Shown here: piece after piece, positions 38,809 through 47,520 of the stretch | How the letters are laid out: each line of letters opens with the position of its first letter | Position numbering within the stretch: the first letter of the stretch is position 1 | DNA from: Candidatus Rifleibacteriota bacterium | GTDB lineage: Bacteria > Muiribacteriota > Ozemobacteria > Ozemobacterales > Ozemobacteraceae | Reading direction: 5' to 3' | Assembly (NCBI GenBank): GCA_015232575.1 | Contig: JADFZL010000002.1 | Span: forward strand, 372,001-436,000 | DNA length: 64,000 nucleotides | Program-made: the position numbers and the translations under genes | The notes under the pieces: model-generated | Told to the model about the DNA's origin: nothing | Databases searched by the model: none | The model's input: only the letters and a program-made list of their open reading frames with translations

Positions 38809-39687
38809 ATGCATTCAAGCGGTTTTAAATACTATAAAAGACTGATTCGGTACAAATTTATCAAGCTGCTGATCAGTGCTTTGCAGTCTGTTGATACTCC
38901 TCTCAACAGGCAAGCTGCTTTGTTGATGAAAATCATGCCTTTTATTTATCATCGTGAAATCATACGTGGCAGAGAACTGCTTCCTGATCTTTTTTCTGAT
39001 CGTGCAGATCAGATTGTTTCAGGAATGATTAAAAATCAGGTTTTGAACCTGCTTGAGTGCATTCATTACGAAAGACTTGTTGAAAAAGATAGAGATTTTG
39101 TTACAATTACAGGTACTCAATTTATTGAAGACGCTCTCAGAAATGGTACAGGCGGAATGATTCTGTCAGCTCATTTTGGAAACTGGGAACTTATTGCCTA
39201 TAAGCTTGCCGAACTCGGATACGATATGAACGCCATAGCACGTCCACAGGCAATTGATCAGATGACCTCGCTGATGAACGAATTCAGGGAAAAACGTGGC
39301 GTAAAGGTGTTAATGCAGGATAATCTTGCTGGTTCACTTAAACTTCTCAAGCAGAATAAGCTTATCGGAATAGTTGCTGATCTCAATGCCCGTGAAAGAG
39401 GCTTTCAGGTCGATTTTTTTGGAAAGAAGGCTTCGTTTTATATTTCTCCGGTTCTTCTTGGAATACGTTCAAAGGCCCCGCTGTTTCCGACATTCATTCA
39501 GAGAATGCCCGACGGAAAGCATGTGATAGAAGTTCAGAAACCTATTTTCTTTTTTCAGAATGAAAACCGCAGAGATCAGGTTCAGACTTATGTTGACCGT
39601 TACGTAGATATATTCAAAAAACGCCCCGATCATTGGGTCTGGTTCCATGAAAGATACCAGCATGCCGAGCTTGGGAAAAAAGTATGA
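38809..39687 (+). CDS. lipid A lauroyl/myristoyl acyltransferase-like (LpxL/HtrB family)
   Basis: A 292-residue membrane-associated acyltransferase. The HxxxxE site reads SAHFGNWELIAYKL. Later blocks NKLIGIVADLNARERG and GKKASFYISPVLLGI are typical of LpxL-type enzymes that add secondary acyl chains to lipid A. The first helix (about 8-30) would anchor it at the inner membrane. Its place between kdsC and lptC supports a role in LPS. Chain specificity cannot be read. The stop overlaps the lptC start by four bases. Confidence 0.88.
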   Translation: MHSSGFKYYKRLIRYKFIKLLISALQSVDTPLNRQAALLMKIMPFIYHREIIRGRELLPDLFSDRADQIVSGMIKNQVLNLLECIHYERLVEKDRDFVTITGTQFIEDALRNGTGGMILSAHFGNWELIAYKLAELGYDMNAIARPQAIDQMTSLMNEFREKRGVKVLMQDNLAGSLKLLKQNKLIGIVADLNARERGFQVDFFGKKASFYISPVLLGIRSKAPLFPTFIQRMPDGKHVIEVQKPIFFFQNENRRDQVQTYVDRYVDIFKKRPDHWVWFHERYQHAELGKKV

Positions 39688-40586
39688 AAGCTATTTTTTC
39701 AAATATCTGGTTCTGGCTTGCTGTATTGCTGATATTTCTTGGAATAATTTTCAAGGAATCTGATATCGATAAAGAAACTGGAACTAAATACTATAAAGAA
39801 AAAATGCGCCTGAAAGATGTTCACTTCAGCGAAATGGACAAAGGATTTGAGCATCTGAGGGTCTTTGCAGATGAACTTGAGATGGATGAATCTCAGAATA
39901 ACATGTTTGCCTCTAAAGTACGTGCGCTTTTCTTCGATAAAAATTGTGCGACTAAAACTGCAAATCTGGTTGCTTCTTTTGCAGAAAAAAATCCATTCGA
40001 AATAAGATTTTATGGGGACGTAAGAATAACAACTTCTGATAATGAACGTCTTAGGACAGATGAATTGCGGTATTTTTCTTCGCGAAAAGACTTGTACTCA
40101 ACCTGCACGGTGACTATCTGGAAAGATAACACTGTAATTACCGGACGTGAGCTCAGATATAACACTCAGCGACGGGAAGGGATTCTTTCGAAGGATGTAT
40201 TGATTAGAATCTGGAAGCCTGTTGCAACCTCTCCAGAAAAAATTGCTGTTGCTTCACCTTCTGAAAACGTTCCATTGTCAACAGACTCCAAAAAGCTTTC
40301 AGCATCAGCTTCTTCAAGTCTTCCCCGAATTTCTGATTTAATAATTGCATCCGATGAAAGTGAAACAGCTTCAGAAACAACTATTGCTTCTAAAACAGCA
40401 ATTGCCTCAGATTCAAAAAAAGCTGCTCTTTCAACAATAGCATCAGAAACAGTTTTTACCGAAGAAACAGCTCCAATACATAAATTACAGATTAAAAACG
40501 AAAACATCGCTTCATCAACTTTTTTTAATCCAACTCGCAGAGATAAGGTTAAAATCAAAGTTAAACGTCCCGGTATTTCTCAATAA
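39684..40586 (+). CDS. lptC: LPS export protein LptC
   Basis: A 300-residue bitopic protein. One N-terminal membrane helix (about 8-25, IWFWLAVLLIFLGIIF) is followed by a beta-jellyroll LptC domain (about 40-170), with RVFADELEMDESQNNMFAS and DNTVITGRELRYNTQRREGI. LptC receives LPS from the LptB2FG transporter and passes it to LptA. The last 130 residues are a low-complexity Ser/Thr/Ala/Lys tail not usual in LptC. Position directly before lptA and lptB makes the call firm despite low sequence conservation. Confidence 0.82.
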   Translation: MKAIFSNIWFWLAVLLIFLGIIFKESDIDKETGTKYYKEKMRLKDVHFSEMDKGFEHLRVFADELEMDESQNNMFASKVRALFFDKNCATKTANLVASFAEKNPFEIRFYGDVRITTSDNERLRTDELRYFSSRKDLYSTCTVTIWKDNTVITGRELRYNTQRREGILSKDVLIRIWKPVATSPEKIAVASPSENVPLSTDSKKLSASASSSLPRISDLIIASDESETASETTIASKTAIASDSKKAALSTIASETVFTEETAPIHKLQIKNENIASSTFFNPTRRDKVKIKVKRPGISQ

Positions 40587-40700
40587 ATGTGCCTGACTAT
40601 ACTGTTATTCTGAAAAAAAATATGGTAGTATTAAAACTCGTCTGGTAATAGTAGCTAAAATCTTTATTGCTGTTTCATAAATATTCTGGAGGAATTGAGT

Positions 40701-41858
40701 TTGTTTTTTAATAAATTTGTTTTTTCTGCCCGTTCTTTGTATGTGTTTGTGGCAGTTCTTTCAGTTGTTTGTTTTCCGTTATCACTGACTGCGCTTACTT
40801 CAATAAAAGCAGGTGACATGGAAATTACAAGCAAATTGATGACCTTTCAGAACAATTTGTACGTCGCCCGTGGTGGAATGAAAGCAACTCAGAAAGAATC
40901 TGTATTGACTTCAGAGCGCGGGATATACGATCGTTCTCTTGAGCTTGTTAAAGCAATCGATAATGTTGAAGTTGTTCAGCCGGGTTCAGTTCTTACCTCA
41001 GATTATCTTGAAGCGTATGTTAATGAAGATCGTATCCTGGCCAAGGGAAACCCGAAACTTGTACGTATTTCCGATCGGGAAAGCCGCGATGAATCTGGGA
41101 AATTAACTTCGAAAAAGGTCAGAATAATATTAACCTGCGACGAAGTGGAAGGTTTCAATAAAGAGAACCGTTTTCTGGCAAAAGGAAATGTACACGTGGT
41201 TGAGGTCCCATATCGTGAAGGGGAAACCGAAGAAGAAGAAAAAGAGAATGAAGGAAAACCCACTTCAGACCTTAAATGTGAAACTCTTGAAATATTTTCT
41301 AATGAAGACAAGGCTATTGCACGAAACGATGTTTTGATTATTACAAAAACAATGCGTGCAACCGGAGACAAAGCAATTTACCTGGACAAGGAAAACCGTC
41401 TGATAATAGTCGGAAAAGCACATGCAATACAGACATCCAGAGAAAATCCTGACGCCCAGGAACAGGTGTCGGAATTGCACGCAACCAAAATTATTTATTA
41501 TCCGAATGAAGATCGTACTATAGCTGTTGGTGAGGTTCACGCCACTGTTTATCCTAAGGGAGCAAAACCGGGTGGCGATGAAGAAGATACTAAAGATCGA
41601 AAAAAGAAAAAGAAGAAAGATTCTGAAAGTGAAGATTCTGAAGAATTGAACATGGAATCGCCTTCAGATGAAGAAAGTTCCGGAAAAAAAGGTGAAAAGG
41701 GTAAAAATGGGAAAAAAGGGAAAGACTTTGAAAAACCTTCTCCCGTAGAAGAACTAGCATCTTCAGATGCGCCTCCTGGCGATTTGCCGGAAGGTCTGCC
41801 GGAAGGCGATTACACTCCTGTTGGCGGTGAACCCTCAGATGCACCACCTGATGAATAG
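40701..41858 (+). CDS. lptA: LPS export protein LptA/OstA-like
   Basis: A 385-residue protein. The start is TTG 40701, with GGAGG (40688-40692) eight bases upstream. The signal peptide covers about residues 1-30. The mature part has successive OstA/LptA beta-jellyroll repeats, each with phrases like GNVHVVEVPY, NDVLIITKTM and GEVHATVY, longer than single-domain LptA. The C-terminal 95 residues form a charged low-complexity tail: lysine-rich (KKKKKK), then Glu/Asp/Ser-rich, then Pro-rich. It would bridge LPS across the periplasm. The tail is unusual. Confidence 0.85.
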   Translation: MFFNKFVFSARSLYVFVAVLSVVCFPLSLTALTSIKAGDMEITSKLMTFQNNLYVARGGMKATQKESVLTSERGIYDRSLELVKAIDNVEVVQPGSVLTSDYLEAYVNEDRILAKGNPKLVRISDRESRDESGKLTSKKVRIILTCDEVEGFNKENRFLAKGNVHVVEVPYREGETEEEEKENEGKPTSDLKCETLEIFSNEDKAIARNDVLIITKTMRATGDKAIYLDKENRLIIVGKAHAIQTSRENPDAQEQVSELHATKIIYYPNEDRTIAVGEVHATVYPKGAKPGGDEEDTKDRKKKKKKDSESEDSEELNMESPSDEESSGKKGEKGKNGKKGKDFEKPSPVEELASSDAPPGDLPEGLPEGDYTPVGGEPSDAPPDE

Positions 41859-41866
41859 AGTAGAAA

Positions 41867-42805
41867 ATGGAATCTCCTGAAAAAAATATTAATCGTATTG
41901 ATCAACCAGTGAATTCAGAAATACCGACATCTGATGAATCAGAAGTCGATATTTTCCAGAATGACAGCAGTTCTGAGCACGATCTAACAATAGAAATGCC
42001 TGATTCAGCCGAAACCATTCTTAATTCACAGGGGCCTTCGGACGTTGCCGAGGAAGTTAAACAGGTTGAAGAAATAGTGGTAGACGGAGTTTCCAAAACA
42101 TATTCAAAAAGAACTGTTGCAAATTCCGTTTCACTTAATATCCGCAAGGGTGAAATTGTTGGACTGCTAGGGCCAAATGGTGCCGGAAAAACTACGACAT
42201 TTTATATGGTTGTAGGTCTGGTAAAGCCTGATAAGGGCAAGATCTTTTTTAATCACCACGATATCACTCAAATGTCGATGTACCAGAGAGCAAGGCTTGG
42301 TATTGGATATCTTCCACAGGAAGCATCGGTGTTCAGAAAATTATCGGTGAGGGACAATATCAGAGTCATTCTTGAAAATATCAATATCACTGAAGAGCTT
42401 CGCCAGGCAAGACTTGATAAGCTTCTTGACGAGCTTGGTATCAGACGGATAGCTGACAGCATGGGATATGCTCTTTCCGGTGGCGAGCGAAGAAGGGTTG
42501 AAATTGCACGTGCACTGGCTGCTGAGCCAAGTTTCATTCTTCTCGATGAACCTTTTGCCGGAGTTGATCCAATTGCGGTACAAGATATTCAGTCAATCGT
42601 TCTTCAGCTCCAGAAAAAAGGTCTTGGACTTCTTATCACAGACCATAACGTAAGAGAAACACTTGCAATAGTTGATCGGGCATATATTATGAACCTTGGA
42701 CAAATTCTTGTTTCAGGTACCGCTGATTTCGTTGCCTCTGACGAAACCGCCCGGAAATTTTATCTGGGCGAGCGTTTCCAGCTCGACCAGATTCAAAAAG
42801 CCTGA
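41867..42805 (+). CDS. lptB: LPS export ABC transporter ATP-binding protein with acidic N-terminal extension
   Basis: A 312-residue ATPase powering LPS extraction from the inner membrane. Walker A GPNGAGKTTTF (about 102-112), Q-loop LGYLPQEASVF (written IGYLPQEASVF here), signature ALSGGERRRVEIARAL, and Walker B FILLDEPFAGVDP are intact. The LptB hallmark LGIGYLPQ and DHNVRETL are present. Residues 1-66 are an acidic, Ser-rich extension, absent in the usual 240-residue LptB. LptF and LptG are not in the window. It ends the LPS block. Confidence 0.92.
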   Translation: MESPEKNINRIDQPVNSEIPTSDESEVDIFQNDSSSEHDLTIEMPDSAETILNSQGPSDVAEEVKQVEEIVVDGVSKTYSKRTVANSVSLNIRKGEIVGLLGPNGAGKTTTFYMVVGLVKPDKGKIFFNHHDITQMSMYQRARLGIGYLPQEASVFRKLSVRDNIRVILENINITEELRQARLDKLLDELGIRRIADSMGYALSGGERRRVEIARALAAEPSFILLDEPFAGVDPIAVQDIQSIVLQLQKKGLGLLITDHNVRETLAIVDRAYIMNLGQILVSGTADFVASDETARKFYLGERFQLDQIQKA

Positions 42806-42866
42806 TCAGGAAACTACTGGGAGTCGGTCGCCATCTGTAACGATTCACTGTAATCGCCACCTTCGT

Positions 42867-42933
42867 TGTCATCTTGACCGAAGGTAGAGATTTGTGAAAG
42901 ATTAGAAGATTTCTCCCTTCGGTCGAAATGACA
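42867..42933. repeat. palindromic core repeat
   Basis: TGTCATCTTGACCGAAGG to CTTCGGTCGAAATGACA forms a 67-base imperfect palindrome of the MITE core family. The flanking segments of the full element are missing. It lies in the 430-base gene-free gap after lptB. Confidence 0.6.
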
Positions 42934-43043
42934 GAAAAGATGCAGCATTCAAAGAACTAGTCCTTAGTTACAGAAGAGTTTTATGATAGTCTTGACATTG
43001 TAGGAAAATAGCCGATCGGTAGCGTGGAAAACGCTTGTTTCGT

Positions 43044-43110
43044 TGGCATCTCGATCAAAGGGAGAGATCTCCGCAAGATTAGAAGATTTCTCCTTTCGGT
43101 CGAAATAACA
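43044..43110. repeat. palindromic core repeat, diverged
   Basis: TGGCATCTCGATCAAAGG to CTTTCGGTCGAAATAACA is a second, diverged core repeat in the same gap. The two cores share the loop AAGATTAGAAGATTTCTCC and may come from a local duplication. The rest of the gap (42934-43043 and 43111-43235) shows nothing recognisable. Confidence 0.55.
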
Positions 43111-43235
43111 TCAGAATATCAAATTTTTCATAAAGTTCAATTGTGACTGAAGGCTTGCTTTTGGCGGGAATGCACACAGTTGTTTTTTAACGACTTCTTG
43201 TGAAAATCCGATCGGCTGGCATATTGAAAAAGGTA

Positions 43236-44372
43236 TTACACTGACAGAATTTTCTGATAGAGATCTTCGTGATGTTTGATAATTCTGGATATTTCGTATT
43301 GCTGAATTCTGAGAGATGCTTTTTTTACTATTGTACTTCTTATTTCAGGGCTTTCAGAAATCGTTTTAATATGTTTCATCAGAGTGTCTACATTTCCAAT
43401 AGGATATATCAGACCGGCTCCACCATCTAGGAGTTCCTGAATCCCCCGTGCATTGGTGCCGATCACAGGTGTTCCAATTGCCTGCGCTTCCATAATAATT
43501 CTTGAAAGTCCTTCTCTTTCTGACGCCATAATAAGTGCAATTGAATTTTCTAGAAGCGCCCGAATGTCCTGGCGACATGGAAAAACACTGACTTTGGTTT
43601 CAATTTTTTCATCAATTATAAGTTTATGCAAAGCATCTTTTCGACTGCCTTCGCCGACAATAATTAATTTTGCTGATATCTCATCTGAAAGGCGCGCAAA
43701 AGCAAGAATGATGTCTTCGTGCCTTTTTCCGGGGTTAAGTTCGCCAATGCTGAGAAAATACGGACTATTAGGCGGTCCAGATTCAGTCTGGTCAGATTTC
43801 TTATAATAACGCAGATCCAGTCCTATTCCGGAAAAACAGAATATTTTCTCGTCAGGGAGTATATGAAATCTTTTTGCGGTTTCTTCGTCCTCCCGGTTAA
43901 TGACGATAAGTGCGTCTGTCCATTTTCCTGCAAGCTTTTCGAGAAAAAGATACAACCAATTTTCCGAAAAACTTCTGCATTTAAAGAAGTGAAAGCCATG
44001 AGCTGTATAAACAACTTTTGGAAAACCCGACCTCTGAGCTTTCAGGCGGCTCAGCGCCAGTCTGGTAATGAAAGATGCAACTGGGGTATGTACATGTACT
44101 ATGTCATAATTATTTGCCTGAACAATATTTCTGATCTTTGAAATGAGTGGGAGAGTGTCTTTAATGGCGAATGGATTTCTGCGCCAGCCTACATCAAAAA
44201 CCTTGTTAAAAGCGGCATTACATGCTTCGCAATTTACTACTCCATTGCTCAACGCATGAATTTCCCAACCTTTTTCTCTGAAAAATTCAATATAAGGAAG
44301 TAAAAACGCTCTGATTGTGCTTGCAATGGTCGTTACCACAAGCATCTTTCTTTTTGTTATCTGTTCAGACAT
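43236..44372 (-). CDS. glycosyltransferase family 4
   Basis: A 378-residue GT-B enzyme of the group that includes CapM/PglA-type transferases. The N-terminal half contains YDIVHVHTPVASFITRLA and VVYTAHGFHFF. The donor half has SIGELNPGKRHEDIILAFA and the EX7E motif in EREGLSRIIMEAQAIGTPVI. It probably builds surface polysaccharide or LPS core or O-chain. I place the start at ATG 44372; the open frame to 44450 runs through an inverted repeat. It is divergent from nothing nearby, and stands 400 bases from lptB. Confidence 0.85.
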   Translation of the reverse strand: MSEQITKRKMLVVTTIASTIRAFLLPYIEFFREKGWEIHALSNGVVNCEACNAAFNKVFDVGWRRNPFAIKDTLPLISKIRNIVQANNYDIVHVHTPVASFITRLALSRLKAQRSGFPKVVYTAHGFHFFKCRSFSENWLYLFLEKLAGKWTDALIVINREDEETAKRFHILPDEKIFCFSGIGLDLRYYKKSDQTESGPPNSPYFLSIGELNPGKRHEDIILAFARLSDEISAKLIIVGEGSRKDALHKLIIDEKIETKVSVFPCRQDIRALLENSIALIMASEREGLSRIIMEAQAIGTPVIGTNARGIQELLDGGAGLIYPIGNVDTLMKHIKTISESPEIRSTIVKKASLRIQQYEISRIIKHHEDLYQKILSV

Positions 44373-44395
44373 CTCAAAGGCCGCAGTATTGAAAA

Positions 44396-44449
44396 TGCAA
44401 CTTCGCAAACTTTTATTTATTAATGGGGAATGTGGTTTGCGAAGTTGCA
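44396..44449. repeat. 15-bp perfect inverted repeat upstream of glycosyltransferase
   Basis: TGCAACTTCGCAAAC at 44396-44410 is repeated inverted at 44435-44449, with 24 bases between. It lies just before the glycosyltransferase start on the minus strand and after the lipoprotein gene. It could act as terminator for the upstream gene, as a leader structure, or as an operator. Confidence 0.55.
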
Positions 44450-44486
44450 ACTTTTATGGAAGAATTTTCCAGCAGGAAGTTTTAAA

Positions 44487-45539
44487 TTAGAACTGTAGTT
44501 CGTCTCTAAGGTATGGCAGACCTTTAATTATAAGCCATTTTCCGCCTGAATATTTCCAGATCATCTGCGGAATAGGGGTTACAGGACCTGAGACTGCCAT
44601 TACACCGCCCTCTTTTCCCGGGAGCAATTTTATATCAATAAATATTGGTGTTTCAACAACAATTGTATCACTTGCTGTGTGGGAAATTTTCTGAACGGAA
44701 AAATCAAATTTGGAAATCTGATATCTGTCGAATCTTGAGAGAGTTGTGTTTTTCAGGTCATCATAAGCTGCATTACCAGCACCATTTACGAAATCCGGGT
44801 GAATGTAGCTCATGAGTACATCAACTCTTGAAGAGATTGAAGCGTTGTTGTTTTCAAAAGATTCTTTCAATGCAGCATAATTTGCATTTATCTGCGATTC
44901 TTTTGCTTTTATGATATCAATCAGTGAAAAATCACTTACTGCTTTTGTTGCTTCATTTTTCAGAGCTTCAACTTTAGTAATATCTGAAGAGGCAGAGGCG
45001 ATTTTCAGCCAGGAGTTAATTTGCTCAGTAAGCCCGGTATATAATGCCGGATATTCCTGTGCGAGGATTTTACTCACGGTCAAAGAAGAGTCTTTCTCAA
45101 CCAGAAAAACCAGAGCAGTGGTAGTGGGGTTAATGTTTACGTCAGAATAACTTGACTCACCACTTTTCAGCTCAAGTTGTCCTCTGAGGATAACCGATTT
45201 AGCTGGCGAAAGTACATTTAATATGAGATTCGAATTTGTATTTACTGATGATTCTGCAACTGAAATTGAATATGTACCTTCTTTATTGACAGAGTATAGC
45301 TTATCCAGAGTTCCAATTTTCACAGAAAACTTGGAAAAATCAATTGCTGAACTGGCGGCAAAATGCAGTGAAGCCAGAAGTGAATCGCTGATTTCATCTG
45401 CCTGTATTTTTCCGTTTATGGTTACGGTCTTTTCAGTTATTGGTACTAGAGGATTACTGCTGCTTCCTCCCCCGCCACCACAACCAGTCAGAAGGAAAAG
45501 AAAGCCGGAAATAAAAAAAATTGAAATCAATTTTTTCAT
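44487..45539 (-). CDS. lipoprotein of unknown function
   Basis: A 350-residue lipoprotein. The signal MKKLISIFFISGFLFLLTGC ends in the lipobox LTGC, then a glycine run GGGGGSSS linker. The mature part contains a beta-rich N-terminal domain and a helical middle (about 150-260) with KILAQEYPALYTGLTEQINS and KNEATKAVSDFSLIDIIKAK. The C-terminal domain has NTF2-like strands (MIWKYSGGKWLIIKGLPYL). I recognise no family. The Gly-run linker also appears in the lipoproteins at 47786 and 57120, hinting at a common anchoring design. Confidence 0.75.
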   Translation of the reverse strand: MKKLISIFFISGFLFLLTGCGGGGGSSSNPLVPITEKTVTINGKIQADEISDSLLASLHFAASSAIDFSKFSVKIGTLDKLYSVNKEGTYSISVAESSVNTNSNLILNVLSPAKSVILRGQLELKSGESSYSDVNINPTTTALVFLVEKDSSLTVSKILAQEYPALYTGLTEQINSWLKIASASSDITKVEALKNEATKAVSDFSLIDIIKAKESQINANYAALKESFENNNASISSRVDVLMSYIHPDFVNGAGNAAYDDLKNTTLSRFDRYQISKFDFSVQKISHTASDTIVVETPIFIDIKLLPGKEGGVMAVSGPVTPIPQMIWKYSGGKWLIIKGLPYLRDELQF

Positions 45540-45724
45540 TGTTTCACCTCAAAAATATTTTCCCTGTTACAAACAAGTGCGAAAAGTCATTCCCTCGCAC
45601 ACTAATATTTTGAAACAGGCTTTGTTAAACAATGATAAGTTATACTGGAATCAGAGAAATATCAACAACATTTTTTTTTATATCCTGACCGCGATTTCAG
45701 TTCTTTTGAAAACCATGTGTAATG

Positions 45725-45976
45725 TTATGAAATTTGGTCCAACGATTCTTTTTGTAATTCACATGCTATCGTATCGGCGCTTAAATCTTGGTCTTCCGGC
45801 CATACGATTCCGCATAAAAAAGGTTTAACTTGCTTAAAATAATTTATATCCTTCAAGCTTTTAAATACACCTTTATCAAGATAAGGTTTTACGTCAAAAA
45901 CTCCAGAACGTCCATCAGACAGTTCGACTGATAAAGTATAATCATCATTCGCACAAACTTTTCTAATCTTAAGCAT
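45725..45976 (-). CDS. DUF2442 domain protein
   Basis: An 83-residue protein. The segment YTLSVELSDGRSGVFDVKPYLDKGVFKSL is the DUF2442 signature (written here as two blocks YTLSVELSDGR and FDVKPYLDKGVFK), with an ending resembling FGIVWPEDQDLSADTI. DUF2442 genes usually pair with DUF4160 genes, as possible toxin-antitoxin or phage-derived modules; the function is not settled. Directly upstream lies a broken DUF4160 remnant, so this copy may be orphaned. The start is ATG 45976. Confidence 0.8.
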   Translation of the reverse strand: MLKIRKVCANDDYTLSVELSDGRSGVFDVKPYLDKGVFKSLKDINYFKQVKPFLCGIVWPEDQDLSADTIACELQKESLDQIS

Positions 45977-45979
45977 TTT

Positions 45980-46089
45980 TCACCTTAATGGTTCAATCTT
46001 ATGTGGCTGTTGACTTTCAATTGCTAGTTTCCAATCGCCATTAAATCTTCTTTGTGGATTTCGACCCAGGCATAAATTAATTCTCTTTT
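45980..46089 (-). pseudogene. frameshifted DUF4160 remnant
   Basis: Read on the minus strand, 46089 downward encodes KRELIYAWVEIHKEDLMA and then, after a shift of one base, NWKLAIESQQPHKIEPLR followed by a stop at 45982-45980, three bases before the DUF2442 start. This is the C-terminal signature of DUF4160, the usual partner of DUF2442. A stop codon at 46092-46090 cuts the 5' side. The remaining start and N-terminal domain are not visible upstream, so the gene is truncated as well as frameshifted. The order DUF4160-DUF2442 is normal for this pair. Confidence 0.7.
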
Positions 46090-46110
46090 CTAATATTCAA
46101 GGAAGAATAA

Positions 46111-46138
46111 GAAAAAATCCCGGGGTTTCCCCCGGGAT
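46111..46138 (-). terminator. intrinsic terminator after the 46158 lipoprotein gene
   Basis: ATCCCGGGG at 46117-46125 and CCCCGGGAT at 46130-46138 form a perfect nine-pair hairpin with loop TTTC. On the minus strand it is followed by six T residues (46112-46117). It lies 20 bases beyond the stop of the lipoprotein gene. Confidence 0.88.
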
Positions 46139-46157
46139 GTATTATTGATCGTAATTG

Positions 46158-47069
46158 TCAGTTGGCTGCAGTTTTAAATGTAACTGAAGTGCTGTCAAAT
46201 TTGGCTGTATAAATTGTGCCAAATGTAATATTACCACTGAATGTTATTGTGTACAGAGTATCTTTGCTGAATGTGTATCCATCATTAAGCTTTACAGTAA
46301 TAACTTTTCCTGATTGAGTTTTATTAATTTGTGTTCCATTATAAACTACAGTCTTTGATGCACTTTTGGCAGTAAGAGTGAAGTTTTCTGGAATAACAAA
46401 AGTGTCTGTGGAAAGGTGAATTTTAAATTCTGTGTTAGTGTAAGGAATACTATCTTTGTATTTGGAAGCATCATTTATAGCTACATCGACGGCTGTTCCA
46501 GAAGTATTTGTGACTGTAACTTTTTCAATAACCATAATTGGATCACTCTTCTGCCCAGTTATAACTACTACCGGTGTAGAATCAGTAGGAGATTGCACTG
46601 TTACAGAAGTTGAATAAGTGTTATCTGTTGATTTGGTTATTACAACTTCAACTTTAACAGTTTCGGTATCGCCTTGAGGAATCGTACCTGATACAGTAAT
46701 TGATGGAGATGCAATTACAACACCGCCAACTTCAATAGAGGCTGAAAATTTCTTTGTGGTTGAATTCCATCCTGCGGCAACAATATCTTCCGCTTTGGAA
46801 AAGGTTTTCCTGTAGTTTAAAATAACATTACTGCCAGATGTGCTATTACCGTATGGTGCTAAATACTCATTTCCAAGCTTCATCATTACGTTATACCACT
46901 TCACCGAAGGCTGACCAGTCGTGTCGATCTCGCTGGCTGGCATGGTAATATTAGTGTCAATCGAAACCGAACCAGATGTATCCACTACTGTATCATCACC
47001 ACCACTGCTGCCACATCCACCAAAAGCAATTGCAGAAATAATAATGCACAATAAAGCCAAATATCTCAT
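46158..47069 (-). CDS. lipoprotein of unknown function, beta-rich
   Basis: A 303-residue lipoprotein with signal MRYLALLCIIISAIAFGGC and lipobox FGGC. The mature part is almost all beta structure with Thr/Ser/Val-rich repeats, such as TVKVEVVITKSTDNTYSTSV and PVVVITGQKSDPIMVIEK, that resemble bacterial Ig-like domains. The C-terminus ends in GNITFGTIYTAKFDSTSVTF, similar to strands at the end of SbsA-type Ig domains. An anchored surface protein is likely. It has its own promoter and terminator, so it is monocistronic. Confidence 0.75.
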   Translation of the reverse strand: MRYLALLCIIISAIAFGGCGSSGGDDTVVDTSGSVSIDTNITMPASEIDTTGQPSVKWYNVMMKLGNEYLAPYGNSTSGSNVILNYRKTFSKAEDIVAAGWNSTTKKFSASIEVGGVVIASPSITVSGTIPQGDTETVKVEVVITKSTDNTYSTSVTVQSPTDSTPVVVITGQKSDPIMVIEKVTVTNTSGTAVDVAINDASKYKDSIPYTNTEFKIHLSTDTFVIPENFTLTAKSASKTVVYNGTQINKTQSGKVITVKLNDGYTFSKDTLYTITFSGNITFGTIYTAKFDSTSVTFKTAAN

Positions 47070-47101
47070 GAGTGTCCTCCTATAATTTAATCACATCACG
47101 T

Positions 47102-47131
47102 TTTATACCACACTTCATGACTGTTTTGCAA
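47102..47131 (-). promoter_or_regulatory. candidate promoter of the 46158 lipoprotein gene
   Basis: On the minus strand TTGCAA (47131-47126) is followed after 18 bases by TATAAA (47107-47102), and GGAGG then precedes the ATG at 47069. Confidence 0.5.
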
Positions 47132-47359
47132 CAATTCTAATCATAACGACAGAGGTATACTTTTCATTGATCTGATTAAATTCAAGTGTCAGAAATACTT
47201 ATAAAAGACATTATTATTAACCAGGCGCTTCTTTGTTTTGCCGAGTATGATTGCTGATACACAATCTTTCGGTGCGATATTCTCTCAGCCGTGTGGTGAT
47301 AGGGCAAGTTTCAATGCCGCAATTGATGAGAAGCTTGTTGTCCTTCGAAAAAAAGTTTT
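47132..47359. other. gene-free stretch
   Basis: About 230 bases between the promoter of the minus-strand lipoprotein and the MITE copies. No convincing reading frame, RNA or repeat was seen. Confidence 0.4.
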
Positions 47360-47520
47360 CTAAGTATGCAAAATCTTAAATAAAGAGACAAATTGGCGTG
47401 TTAACATTAAGTTGGGCTGTCATCTCAAACGAATGTGAGATATCTCATAACGGCGAGATTTCTCCCTTCGCTCGAAATGACATTGCTTAATGACCCCTTT
47501 ATTAAGATTTGCTGTACTTT
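47360..47520 (+). mobile_element. MITE-like element, copy 4
   Basis: A 160-base element. The ends CTAAGTATGCAAAATCTTAA and CTTAATAAAG region to GATTTGCTGTACTTT are near inverted repeats of each other. The core runs from TGTCATCTCAAACGAATG to TTCGCTCGAAATGACA. It lies in the 716-base gap before the 47786 lipoprotein gene. Confidence 0.7.

Noticed and set aside
45223..45828. 201-codon open frame antisense to the lipoprotein and DUF2442 genes
   Set aside because: Spans the complement of two recognised genes and their gap; composition is unlike a real protein.
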